This document shows, piece by piece, positions 10,801 to 19,816 of a stretch of 64,000 nt of DNA. The notes below the pieces were generated by a model. It was not told where the DNA came from and made no database searches. It saw only the letters and a program-made list of their open reading frames with translations. Both the position numbers and the translations under genes were made by a program. The DNA comes from Trebouxia sp. TZW2008 (lineage: Eukaryota; Chlorophyta; Trebouxiophyceae; Trebouxiales; Trebouxiaceae): NCBI GenBank assembly GCA_002118135.1, contig BDIU01000417.1:1-64000 (forward strand), in the 5' to 3' direction. The first letter of the stretch is position 1. Every line of letters begins with the position of its first letter.

Positions 10801-11921
10801 ACAGAGCTGCTGTATGTGACTTGCTGCAACCACCCAGCATCAAATTAAGCAATGTATCTGAGAGCTAGCTTCACACAGGGTCAGAGTCTCACAGTCAGAA
10901 AGATGTGTGAGTGCCAGGCAATGTACTCCGCAACAGGGCTGGAGTGACCTCACCAGCCAGCCTGATGTCCACAGAGCTGCTGCTGTGATTTGCTGCAGTC
11001 ATGAAGACATGTCAGAAGACATGTCAGATGGACAGGTGCCTTGAAATGGGTGCATGAGTGCCTGAAGATGGGCTCCACAAGCCATTGTTCCTGCTTGACG
11101 TTCACAGAGCTGCTGTATGTAACCATGCACTTGCACGATGTACAATATCCTCCTGATCCGCTGACAATGTTGATGACGGTGTAACATTCTGATGACACTC
11201 ATGTGCCACATTTCCTGGGCAACTTTGCTGGACACTGCTCAACTGCTCCAGCAGCTGCTGCAGCTATGTCATTTGGCTTGCATGTGACACAGATGGCTGC
11301 TCAACTTACCCGCTGGTTATCCCTGTGAAAATTCTGGAACTGCCGCTGCTTTTGCTGCTTTTGCCTCGCCTGATGCGGCTGCTCCGGCTGACCTCTGTTG
11401 AATTGTGTATTCCTGTGTGCAAATCTTTGTGGGTTGAAGCGCCGCTGCCCTTTGTTCTTGGTGGTTGGCTTGTTGTCTACAAGGTGGAATGAGTCCTCCT
11501 GTTGCAAAAACATCAAATCTTAACACTCAGTCCAGTGCTAATGGCAGGACAGCCTGCCCTTCGGACACAACGAGTGGGATATCTGCTGGAGGGGCACGAG
11601 CAACTGACCTCTTCGTTGTGGAAGAAGTTGAAAACAGCAACTCCCTGGCCTTGATCTCTGCCTCGGCCTGCAAGCTCAGCTATTTGAGAACAAAAGCCTG
11701 ATCAGCAGGCAACACCATTGCCTTTGGACAGATGTATTGGGCGCGTCACCTCCAAATCTGTTGAAGCCGGATCCAGTGAAATCTGAGATCTTGCTGACCT
11801 TCTCCCCTTTCGAGAAGGGGGCGTATGGGATGCCCTCTAGCTGCTGAGGAACTGTGGTTGGACCCCAACCGTCCTCATTGTCTTCGACCGTGGGCACCTG
11901 GAAGAACGGTTGCGCGGGCAT
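4882..11921 (-). CDS. EIF3D: eukaryotic translation initiation factor 3 subunit D
   Basis: Nine exons, 533 residues (human 548): 11921-11730, 11498-11310, 10457-10216, 9649-9376, 8956-8868, 8479-8346, 6251-6061, 5574-5395, 4992-4882. eIF3d sits at the periphery of the cytosolic eIF3 complex and can bind the mRNA cap. Family blocks appear in order: N-terminal [31 protein letters not shown] then an Arg/Gln-rich linker, the [11 protein letters not shown] and [11 protein letters not shown] block, SVYSWDIVV...[75 protein letters not shown]-type [20 protein letters not shown], and an acidic tail rich in Asp/Glu/Lys. The donor of exon 1 is uncertain (11730, phase 0, or 11750). An in-frame extension upstream of the chosen ATG is less like the family. 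Nearly every intron carries exon-edge echoes. Confidence 0.95.
5181..5250 (-). repeat. donor-edge echo of eIF3d exon 8
   Basis: About 70 bp matching the genuine exon-8 donor region at 5383-5452, including TTACAGCTCAC and GCATTGTCTGGTACAGA. It lies downstream of the exon (gene direction), same orientation, with many substitutions. Confidence 0.75.
5948..6012 (-). repeat. donor-edge echo of eIF3d exon 7
   Basis: About 65 bp copy of the genuine junction at 6055-6118. Shared blocks include CATACCTGTGT, CATGATGCCTGG and CTCTGCTGACAT. The copy keeps the donor dinucleotide in the correct place. Confidence 0.8.
6296..6612 (-). repeat. three acceptor-edge echoes of eIF3d exon 7
   Basis: Copies at about 6296-6345, 6416-6484 and 6540-6610 of the genuine exon-7 start (6196-6262). 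Each has the series CTGTGGCC/TAGCACTGCTCCT, TCTAGCT(T)A(C/T)GC, and the last two also retain CCAGTCAACACCTGCAAG, which is the exon start plus the splice acceptor. Confidence 0.85.
7505..7872. repeat. four-copy ~90-bp minisatellite in eIF3d intron 6
   Basis: Tandem units starting near 7511, 7599, 7690 and 7781 share GTGTCTA(C/T)TAGAGG, ATTCAGTGAC, GAGCTTTGCAGCAAC and GCCAAGC(A)TTTACT..AAGATGCCCAG. The two central copies are nearly identical, so the array is younger than the exon-edge echoes around it. It does not match any eIF3d exon. Confidence 0.85.
9120..9375. repeat. pentanucleotide satellite (GCACA/GCACG/GCCCA)n
   Basis: About 250 bp of near-uninterrupted 5-bp units in eIF3d intron 4, in blocks of three variants: GCACA, GCACG and GCCCA. 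Runs of the same variant alternate, as expected of repeated slippage. The array reaches the exon-4 donor at 9376, so it forms the 5' end of the intron. Long apparent reading frames over it are repeat translation. Confidence 0.95.
9715..9998 (-). repeat. two acceptor-edge echoes of eIF3d exon 4
   Basis: Copies at about 9718-9795 and 9951-9995 of the genuine region 9589-9660. Shared words: AGACTGGTCAA, GTCTGTC(A/G)TGAA, CACTGTGGC or GACTGTGGC, and GCTTCCTGAA against the genuine CTAGCTTCCTGCA. Confidence 0.8.
10070..10190 (-). repeat. donor-edge echo of eIF3d exon 3 (about 120 bp)
   Basis: A long and well preserved copy of the genuine 3' part of exon 3 (10207-10325), including GTACCTGATGACAGGGTCATCTG, GTGGTGACGCTCTTGAA, GTGCGCTTCAAGGG and GGGCGTAACAC. 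The reading frame is largely retained and the donor sequence is intact. Confidence 0.9.
10517..11127 (-). repeat. five acceptor-edge echoes of eIF3d exon 3
   Basis: Copies of the genuine exon-3 start (10390-10465) at about 10517-10562, 10626-10700, 10780-10833, 10950-10996 and 11067-11127. All share CCACAG(A/G)GCTG(C/G)TGT and most share GTGACTTGCTGCA, the acceptor region. The 10626-10700 copy also extends 35 bp deeper into the exon (GTGAAGGCGATGGACTCCA). Confidence 0.9.
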
Positions 11922-12947
11922 CGCTGTTTCTCGCAAACGGGCGTGCGATCTGCTTCCCCCGAGCGACACAACGCTTTCTCTCTGTACCTTGGTGCACCGT
12001 CGGCAGCTGTATCGAAACCCTAAGCTCATTTCGGAGACCCTGACTGGACGTGCTATGATGTAGGCCAGCACGCAGTCATGATGCAGTCAGAGTCTGCTGG
12101 AAGCAACGCATGCTTGCCAAATTTGCAGTGCGAGCCATTCGACTGCGTACTGACCAGACAACATCTTGTGCTGCCATAGTGCATCGACAGGGCACGTTTT
12201 GAAGCATCTGCTTACACAGACCAAAAGACTTTTGGCAGAAGCCTAAGATGCCAGCATAAAACTTGACGTCGAATCTGTTGCGAATCAAAACAGGGTCAAA
12301 CCTGGTGGGTACAGGCGTGAACGTTATGATTCTGCATGAGCCCAACAGGGAAAGTTGAGAGCGCATTGGACATATTGAAAATACATCACAGCAACGGCCG
12401 CAGCAAGATTAGATGTATACAGCAAAAAGGTATCACGCATTACAGCACGAGCAAGCAAGTGCAATGTGTGAGCCTAATATGCGGTACCATACACCTATGA
12501 GATTACTGCTAGTTGTTCAGCATACTCCTACTGGTGCAGATAGCGTACTGCTATCTGTACCACTTGAATTCAGCTTGACATCTGTTCCAAAATATAGCGG
12601 TCAATGGTCTGCCATCCAAGTGTCTACACCACACTGTTACTGTAAATACTAAAGAAGACAAGACTTTTGGTCAATGAGGCAGCATGCAGTCTCTATGCTG
12701 CTGAATATGAAATGCATAGAGTCAATTAAAACAAAATGTGTCATATAGTTTGCGGACGTCAAAGCTTTGCAATTTGCCATTATCCAAGGCAGCCATACAA
12801 CTGTTGACATGCTCTTCCCTGCCTGTAAACAATCAATTCTTCTTATTACGCCATGCCATTGTACATATGCAAAGGCTGCAGCAGTCAGCTTTGACTGAGT
12901 TGACTCTCTTCATTCATAGATACTTCTGTATCATATGTATTTCTGTC
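11922..12947. other. intergenic between eIF3d start and UGT end
   Basis: Should contain the eIF3d promoter and leader at the left and the glycosyltransferase 3' end at the right. Small frames on both strands have no recognisable content. No gene or repeat supported. Confidence 0.45.
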
Positions 12948-15900
12948 TCACAAATTCTTGAGATGCTTTTGCAGATGCTCTAAACCATTTCTGCACACCC
13001 AGCCAGCGACCACAACAAAAGCTGCAGCAGCCACCAAAACAAGGCCGAATACGTCCATCATCAGTTGCTGATACCATGGCGTGGTGTTGACAGGGTTGTC
13101 TAAATATGCATTGCCCTTGGTCCAAGCTGCTTGCTCTATCAAGCCTGCACACAAATGTAAGCCCTTTCATTGGTGAAGGTTGACTTGCTGTCTAGTAAAT
13201 GAGACAGTGCATTGCTGTGACCAGGCCAGCAGCAATGCATCTTGTACAATTTGAAAACTGCTCATTTAGTCTGGCCATTGGTGAACCTGCTGTCAAAAAT
13301 GAGGTCAATACTGGTTCAATGCTATGAACAGGCCAGTAGCAATGCATTATACGAATTTGAGAAGGGCAAAGATTCTGGTGCATCACTCATACCCCAAGCT
13401 GTGAGTAATGGTCTGTTGTGACTGCTACATGCACAGTTGGGCACACATGACAAATTTCACATAGTCTACTGCTGCAAATAATTCAGCGGCAATGCAACTT
13501 TGTGAATCTTACAAGATTGAGGAGCGGATGCAGATTCTGGTGCAGCACTCATACCCTCAGCTGTGAGTGATGTTCTGTTGTCACATGTGTCACAGCCATG
13601 TAGAAGGCTGAGTAGACAAGCTTGACATGTGCCTCACATGCACAACACACAATATAAAATGTATAGACATGGGATGCGTGGAGACTCATCAGCTGTGCAT
13701 GAGCTGTGCAACGAACCTTGAGACAATGGGATGCCTCAACATGAGCTGAGGAAGCGATTGCTGGTTATGACCAGCTGCGAAAGCAGTCGAGTTGTATGCT
13801 ATGGTGCACTTGAGTGGTTGATGCATTGATTGATTGTTTACGCAGTGACTTGAATGACTCACTTGCTGCCTGACTGGCAGGACTCCAGCGGGTAGCTCTT
13901 ATCAGGCGGGAAACTCTGCTGGCATTGCCAGCAAAGCTAGGGTTCTGCAACACCCGCTGCAGAGCACGCCTCAGGTTCTGTGAGAGTCCTGGGGCATCAT
14001 TCACATCCACGGACAGACCAAAGCCCTGCTCTGTTGCTCTGGCCATGTTGTCTGGCTGCTCAGCAAACAGCGGCAAGCCAACAATTGGCACTCCATGATA
14101 CGCTGCCTGAAAGTCAAGCAAGTCAAGCTAACGTCATCAGTGAATGAAGCCCCAATTCAACATGATTGATCTAAAGCATAACGATGGGGTTTCGACAGTC
14201 CTGGGGCACCGTCCACATCCACAGACAGACCAAAGCCCTGCTCTATTGCTCGGGCCAATTTCTCTGGCTGCTCAGCAAACAGCGGTAGACGGACAATTGG
14301 CTTTCCATGATCTGCTGCCTGACAGCCATTGTAGTGTTGTCAGCAGAATACGTACCTTTGAGTTCTGATGAATGGTCTCATGCATGACCAGCCAACAGCG
14401 GCAGGCCAACAATTGGCACTGCATGGTATGCTGCCTGCCAAATGCAAGTCAGTTTTTCTGTCAGCAACAGAGCAATTCACCATGATTGAGTTGATGCATG
14501 GCATTGATGACGCTGTTTATAGCAGCATCACTTGTGCTGATGACACTTGTGCGTGCACACACTGATGCCACGTCACTTGTGCATGCACACACTGATGGCA
14601 CGTCGCTTGTGCTGGTGCAGAGCCATGCCAGACTGCAGTGCATCACTCTACCGATTCTGCTCTTCACTCCTGATGCTTGCCTGGAAAGATGTGAACAGCT
14701 GCTGTCTGATTTCATCAAGGCGTGTTTGGTGCCAGGATTGCCTGAGTGTGTGGTGCTGATGGCATTGGATTTAACTCATTGAAGCTATTTGTGCCAGCTC
14801 ATGTCAGAAAGGCCGCTGCTTCTGTATCTACCAAAAGGATCATGTAACCCCACCAGCAAGCATGAAGCCCAAAGTGATGGTAGCATTGGCTGTATGTGAT
14901 TGAAGCTTGGTCAATGAAGGGAGCTTGCTAAATTTTTTGATTCAAAACCAAAAGTGTTTACCTCATTGAAGCTGTTTGTGCCAGCTTGAGTCAGGAAAGC
15001 TCGAGTGGCTGGATGCCCAAGCACGTCATTCTGCGGCGCCCACTCTATCAAGCGGATGTTGCTCGACAGTGTGATGTTTCCTACGCCTAACAGCTGCTGA
15101 TCAGCTGCTGTGAGCTTCCACAGGACAGGTACTGGCGCCACTGCTGCCAAGGCTTCTGCCACCGCTTGCAGCTCATGCTTCTCTGCATGGTATAGAAGCT
15201 ATGAGATTCCTCAGAGGAAAACAAGTGCTGGAGAAAGGTTGCCAAGGCGTCTGCCCCCGTTTGCAGCTCGCACTTCTCTGCATGCATAAAAGTTGTGATT
15301 TTTTGTTAGGACAACATCTGCTGGAGAAAAACTGCCAAGGAGTCTGCCACTGCTTGCAGCTCATGCTTCTCTGCATGTGTAGAAAATAATGATTTTGGTT
15401 TGGGAAAAAAACATGCTGGAGAAAAGCTACCATGGCGTCTGCCGCCGCTTGCAGCTGATGCTTCTCTGCAAGCATGAATTGCATCAGAAGTTCTCATTCT
15501 CAAGACAGGTCTTGAGCCTATTTCTGGGACCAGCTGAGCTTCTCGATTGCATGGCGTGGCAGGTTGTGGCATACAGAGAACCCTGTGCAGTCGGACTGGT
15601 CCAAGCGGACTAGTGTGGGCACAGACAGAAACAGCGTCAATATTTGTTGCATGTTGCTGGCTTGGTCCCTGCAGAATCTCGCCAATTTGTGTCATATTAG
15701 CGTGCAGCTTGAACTTTTTCGGACCAGGGATGGCAGAGAAACAGAGGGGGGCATACACCACCCCATTTGGGCTAGTCTACCATTGCACCTAGAGTCAAAG
15801 TTGCTGCGACACTGCATGCACAGTGCTTACTGGGAGCATCGGAATATCCCAAGAATGCATACACAACCCTTTTTGGGCTGCTTTGAAGCCAGCCATGGAA

Positions 15901-18797
15901 CTGAGATTGTGTTAACACACTGCACGTGCATTTGGATATGCAAACAGTAATGCACACAGAACAATCCTGGTCAAAGTAACTCTTGCCCCAAACAACATGC
16001 TTACCAGGAATGGCAGAATAGCCCAGGGATGCATATACAACCCCACGTGAGCCAGCTGACTGCATGAAGGCTTCCAACTCTGCCGGCAAGGGCTGTGGGG
16101 CCTTTGCGGTCAAGGGCCCTACGACATGTACCTTGGGTCCTAGGGCCCTTGGTGGCGCCAGGGCAAAGTGACTGTTGATGATGACCACACGTGACTGCCG
16201 GCCTGACTCCCTGTATGAGTGGGGCGAAATGTTGTGCTTCCACCTGCAAAATGTCAGTGTACAGGGAATCATCATAGCAGTATGCTACACTTTCTAGCAT
16301 ATGTTGCTAGGTGTGTGTGGCACAAGTTCTGTCTTGCCAGGTGGGCTTGTCTTGAGCGTCACAAACAGGACAATAAGTGTACAGATGATTGTCTTCAACA
16401 AAGTGTTTGTGCAGTCAAAGCGTCCTGAGCTGCATGTACATTGCTGATAATGTTTTGCAAAGACGAATGCAGTCAGTCATGCATCTGCATGCGTGGTTGC
16501 TGCAAAAGCAGAGTAACCATCAGCATTTGGGGGTAACAGATTGGATAAAGCGCAAGTTTGCAATGAGTAAGTGGCACCAGAATGTAACCTAAATCCCCAA
16601 TGGATACAACCGGTTTCCCCAATCAGCCTGTGCTTGGGCAGATGTGCATGCAGTCTTTTTGCGCAATGCAAGCTGCAGCAAGCTCTCAAGCTTCATGCGA
16701 CCAGGATGATGACTAGTCTCAACAGCTGCAGATGAAGTTCCAGTCCATGTTCCATCTGCCAGTAGCTGCCATCAGCACTATGCACAACTCAGGAAAAAGC
16801 GCATATAGCAAGCAAGCAGGCATAAGGACAGGGTTTAATGAGCTAGAACGTCAGCGCACCATATATGGTATGATGCAAACCAGTTGATGAAGCCTCGCCA
16901 TATGACCATGACCATGGCCCAGGTGCCCACGTTCTGACAACGCTCCGCAAGGGTCTGCAAAGCATAGTAACATTCAGAGAAGCAACGTGGATCCTTGTTG
17001 ACATGGGCCCTTACTTGCTGCATGCGCCATGTTTGGTGAAGACCTGTCTAGCATGATCATCTTGATCAGCAACTCTTGCCAACTGTAGCCCTGGTGATTG
17101 GGTAACCAAGCAACCATGCTATTTAATATTCAGACACCACAAATGCTGTGGCACTTTCATGCAGTATTGCAGTTGGCACTCACCAACTTGGCTGGCATGA
17201 CAGTTGCGCTGTATTGAAGATCAAAAGCAGACACGCGACATGACAGTTGCATGCAGCATATCAGTGGAGACTCACCATTTCGGTTGGCAAGACAGAGCCA
17301 AAGGTGGGCACAAAGGCTGGCGAGTGTCCACCATGCCCATACAAGTCTGCATCCTGCAAAGCAAAGTCGCAAACGCTGGGTTAGGCTTGCAACACAAAGT
17401 CACAGCTGGCTGCACAGCAGATGTTGTCACTGCACAAACGCATTAAAACTGTCCAGAAGACAAGGTGGCTGCATTGAGAAACATGTCTGCATTGGATGCA
17501 GAGCTTTGCTGCACATTTGACGTGTGTGTGAACAGCATCCGTTGGGCAGATGTATCATGCATTGCATCTGATGATTGTTATAATTGTCAATATACGTGAG
17601 GTCAGTACCAGTGGCGGTGTGAAGCCAGGCACTTGCACCATTGCCTTGGGTATGCTGAGGGCGTCAGCCAAAGCCCAGCCCCCAAGATTACCAGGGTCAG
17701 CAACCAGCAAATCAGCACCAAATGCCTGCAATGATACAAAACCAATGCTTTTGACTACCAGCATGATGACTGCCACTTGGTTGCGGTGAAAAACTGCCAA
17801 TGCTGCTGATGAGAGATTGACAGCTGTCTTGTGTTTACCAGCAGCAACTCGGCATTGAAAGACATGCAGGACAGCCATCTCATTGCTGAGCATTCATGCT
17901 GTCAGGGCAATGCATGGCTGATTGCTTGCAGCTGAAACAAGCTTAGCAATGCGATCATGTAATGCCGGACAGGGCACCAGGCTGTATCCTAGCTTCAGTG
18001 ACTTGCAGGGCATTTGCATGTCACACGTACCATCTGTCAAAAGATTGATGACAGAGCAGCATGGTGCACGTCCTCGCAGTGTCATGCAATAAAAAATCGA
18101 CGCCAGACAGCTTGAGCCAGATGGCCTACAAAAGCAGCGCGATATACAGCACAGCCTGTGCTGCAACACTGTATGCTGAAGCTGTCATCTTGACTTGGCA
18201 GTGGCGCTGAATCCACCTGAACTTGACGTGACAGGCGCCTGTCTGTCAGCATTGCGTCACTAAAGTCCCTGATGTTGAAGAAAGTCTCGAGAACAGCATG
18301 CAGAGGAGCTCCTCGGTAGCCATTGATGGTACGTCTCAAGCGAGCCTCTGAATATGGCGCCTGATATGTCGCCACACTCACATTGGCGTGATAAGCAAGG
18401 CCAAAAGCTCTTAGGCTGCGCCAGTCTTCAGTAGATGCCACAAACTGCAAGACAGTATTGAAGTGTTTGTCAGATGCGTTCAACTCGAGATGAAAGTTGT
18501 GTTCCTCAGGCAAGGCAACAACGCTAACAAGCTTTCAGAGTCCTCAATAAAGGGCTCCGAAACCATGTGTCTGCCAGTCGCGCTTACCAATACTTTGTGC
18601 CCGCGCTGCAGCAGTTCCTGCGCGATCGGCGCAGAGACTGCCCAATGAGACAGGAAAGGGTGCGGTGCAAACGCAATTTGGAGAGGTTCGACACAACCGT
18701 CGGTGGCTGATCCCCAAGTGCCGTTGGTGACGAAGGCTGGCACGGCTAGCGCAAGCTGGAGCTGTAGCAGCACCGACAGGGCCCGCCAGCTCCGCAT
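12948..18797 (-). CDS. membrane-anchored UDP-glycosyltransferase (GT1/UGT family)
   Basis: Ten exons, about 592 residues: 18797-18588, 18531-18217, 18001-17939 (tentative), 17725-17609, 17353-17276, 16954-16860, 16243-16005, 15182-14962, 14106-13863, 13144-12948. UGTs transfer sugar from UDP-sugar to small hydrophobic acceptors. An N-terminal signal peptide is followed by IAFAPHPFLSHW, where a catalytic His is expected. The donor-binding half has VVYASLGYSAIPG, VLWKLTAADQQL, IEWAPQNDVLGHPATRAFL and AAYHGVPIVGLPLFAEQPDN, the animal/microbial UGT signature. The last exon gives a membrane helix (VFGLVLVAAAAFVVVAGWV) and a Lys-containing cytosolic tail, so a lumenal ER topology is expected. Odd points: the usual THGG/HCGxNS segment reads TQAGTNS, and the frame near 18531-18588 needs either a 56-nt GTAAGC...AG intron or a frameshift. 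Divergent from STT7. Confidence 0.87.
13196..13575. repeat. imperfect tandem duplications in last UGT intron
   Basis: CCAGCAGCAATGCAT and CCAGTAGCAATGCATTATACGAATTTGA occur about 90 bp apart, and GATTCTGGTGCA(T/G)CACTCATACCC(C/T)(A/C)AGCTGTGAGT(A/G)ATG occurs at about 13372 and 13531. They do not match a UGT exon that I could identify. Confidence 0.6.
14195..14442 (-). repeat. two acceptor-edge echoes of UGT exon 9
   Basis: A 134-bp copy (14196-14329) spans from GACAGTCCTGGGGCA to CTGCTGCCTGACAG and matches the genuine exon start at 13978-14112. A shorter copy lies at 14388-14442 (CCAACAGCGGCAGGCCAACAATTGGCACT). Both retain the acceptor region. Confidence 0.9.
14550..14610. repeat. short tandem repeat (CACTTGTGC..GCACACACTGATG)
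   Basis: Two to three units of about 33 bp, CACTTGTGC(G/A)TGCACACACTGATG(C/G)CACGTC, in UGT intron 8. Confidence 0.7.
14772..14815 (-). repeat. donor-edge echo of UGT exon 8
   Basis: Copy of the genuine donor region 14961-15002: CTCATTGAAGCT(A)TTTGTGCCAGCT then TCAGGAAAG or TCAGAAAGG. It lies downstream of the exon in gene direction. Confidence 0.75.
15222..15478 (-). repeat. three acceptor-edge echoes of UGT exon 8
   Basis: Copies at about 15222-15280, 15320-15378 and 15415-15478 of the genuine junction 15140-15190. Each has GGAGAAA(G/A), GCCAAGG or CCATGG, CGTCTGCC or AGTCTGCC, then (G/C)TTGCAGCT(C/G)(A/G)(C/T)(A/G)CTTCTCTGCA, which is the exon start plus acceptor. Spacing is about 98 bp. 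Confidence 0.9.
15725..15875 (-). repeat. two donor-edge echoes of UGT exon 7
   Basis: Copies at about 15725-15768 and 15828-15875 of the genuine exon end at 16000-16045. Translated, they read VYAPLCFSAIPG and VVYAFLGYSDAP beside the genuine VVYASLGYSAIPG, so frame is preserved. The second has an intact GTAAG donor. Confidence 0.9.
17166..17205 (-). repeat. donor-edge echo of UGT exon 5
   Basis: GCACTCACCAACTTGGCTGGCATGACAG resembles the genuine GAGACTCACCATTTCGGTTGGCAAGACAG at 17267-17295, with the GTGAGT donor kept. Confidence 0.6.
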
Positions 18798-19816
18798 CTA
18801 ATCTTGTCAATCGAGAACAGTCAAGTCGTCAAGTCAGTGACCACGCATCTTCGTTACGTACAACCGGCAGAGCTGCGTTGACTGCAACTAGTTCAAATCT
18901 GTAGCAACTTGCACGCAAACGACTGAGCTGCTGACACTGTAACAAATGCGCAAGTGGCTTTGGAGAGCTTTGCAAGCTAATTGGCTGACTTGACTCAAAT
19001 GCGGGTCGGATGCTGCCCGTTTCTGTGCTCGGTCAACGTGGGCCAAGTTTGCAGACTGCATCGCACACACGGTGTACGTACACCCCTCGTACTCCATGCC
19101 CTCACCCCCTCACAGCACATGACTAATTCTGTACCTGGTCCTGCAACTCCTCCAAGCAGCGGCAATCTGCATGCCTTCAGGGCACGCATAGCATAAATCG
19201 CGCATTCTATGCGTAAGCCTCACCGCCTTGGGCTAGTGCTGCAGATAGGCAATGTGTAGCATGAAAATGCAACAGGAAATCACAACCTGCTAGGGCCTAG
19301 CGCTGGTATTGCCTTGAATGGGTGGCTGGGTGAAGCTGTTTACGTCAACATGTGCTCTTGCCACCTCAATATGCACGACTGTTTGCGCATACAGTACTGC
19401 ATGCAGTATGAGTGCAGAGGTATAAAGTCCACTCAGTGACTGCAGTACCATTCAGTGCCACAGAGTTCTAATGTGCATGACATTGTGCGTCTCAGCCTGG
19501 AATGATGCACATTGCAATGCTAGCAATTCAATCACAAGGACGGCTCCCAATATTATTTGTGGCCTGCCACTACGCCACATAAATGTCTGCTCAAGGCTGT
19601 ACAGCAAATTTAATACATGCAAAAGAAAAAGAGGAGGAGGAATGCCGCAACGCAAGATCTAGCGTGCGAGTAGAGGCGTGTCTGTGCTTTATCCAGCATT
19701 CGCAGAGCGTTATAGCGACAGGCCCGCAGCTTTTACTAGCACTATCTCGGACCAGCGGCAATGCGGACCCTGCTGTGACTCAGGACTCGTAAAGAGCAGA
19801 ACTTGCTGACTACACC
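18798..19816. other. divergent intergenic region between UGT and STT7
   Basis: A 1019-bp region that must serve both promoters. It contains a 14-bp palindrome GGTGTACGTACACC at 19071-19084 with a GTAC core, and TATAAAGT at 19421 about 396 nt before the STT7 start codon. GTAC cores are bound by SBP-domain regulators such as CRR1 in Chlamydomonas, but function here is speculation. No gene supported. Confidence 0.4.

Noticed and set aside
12413..12652. A 79-codon ATG frame in the eIF3d-UGT spacer
   Set aside because: No conserved content, no introns or neighbours to support it.
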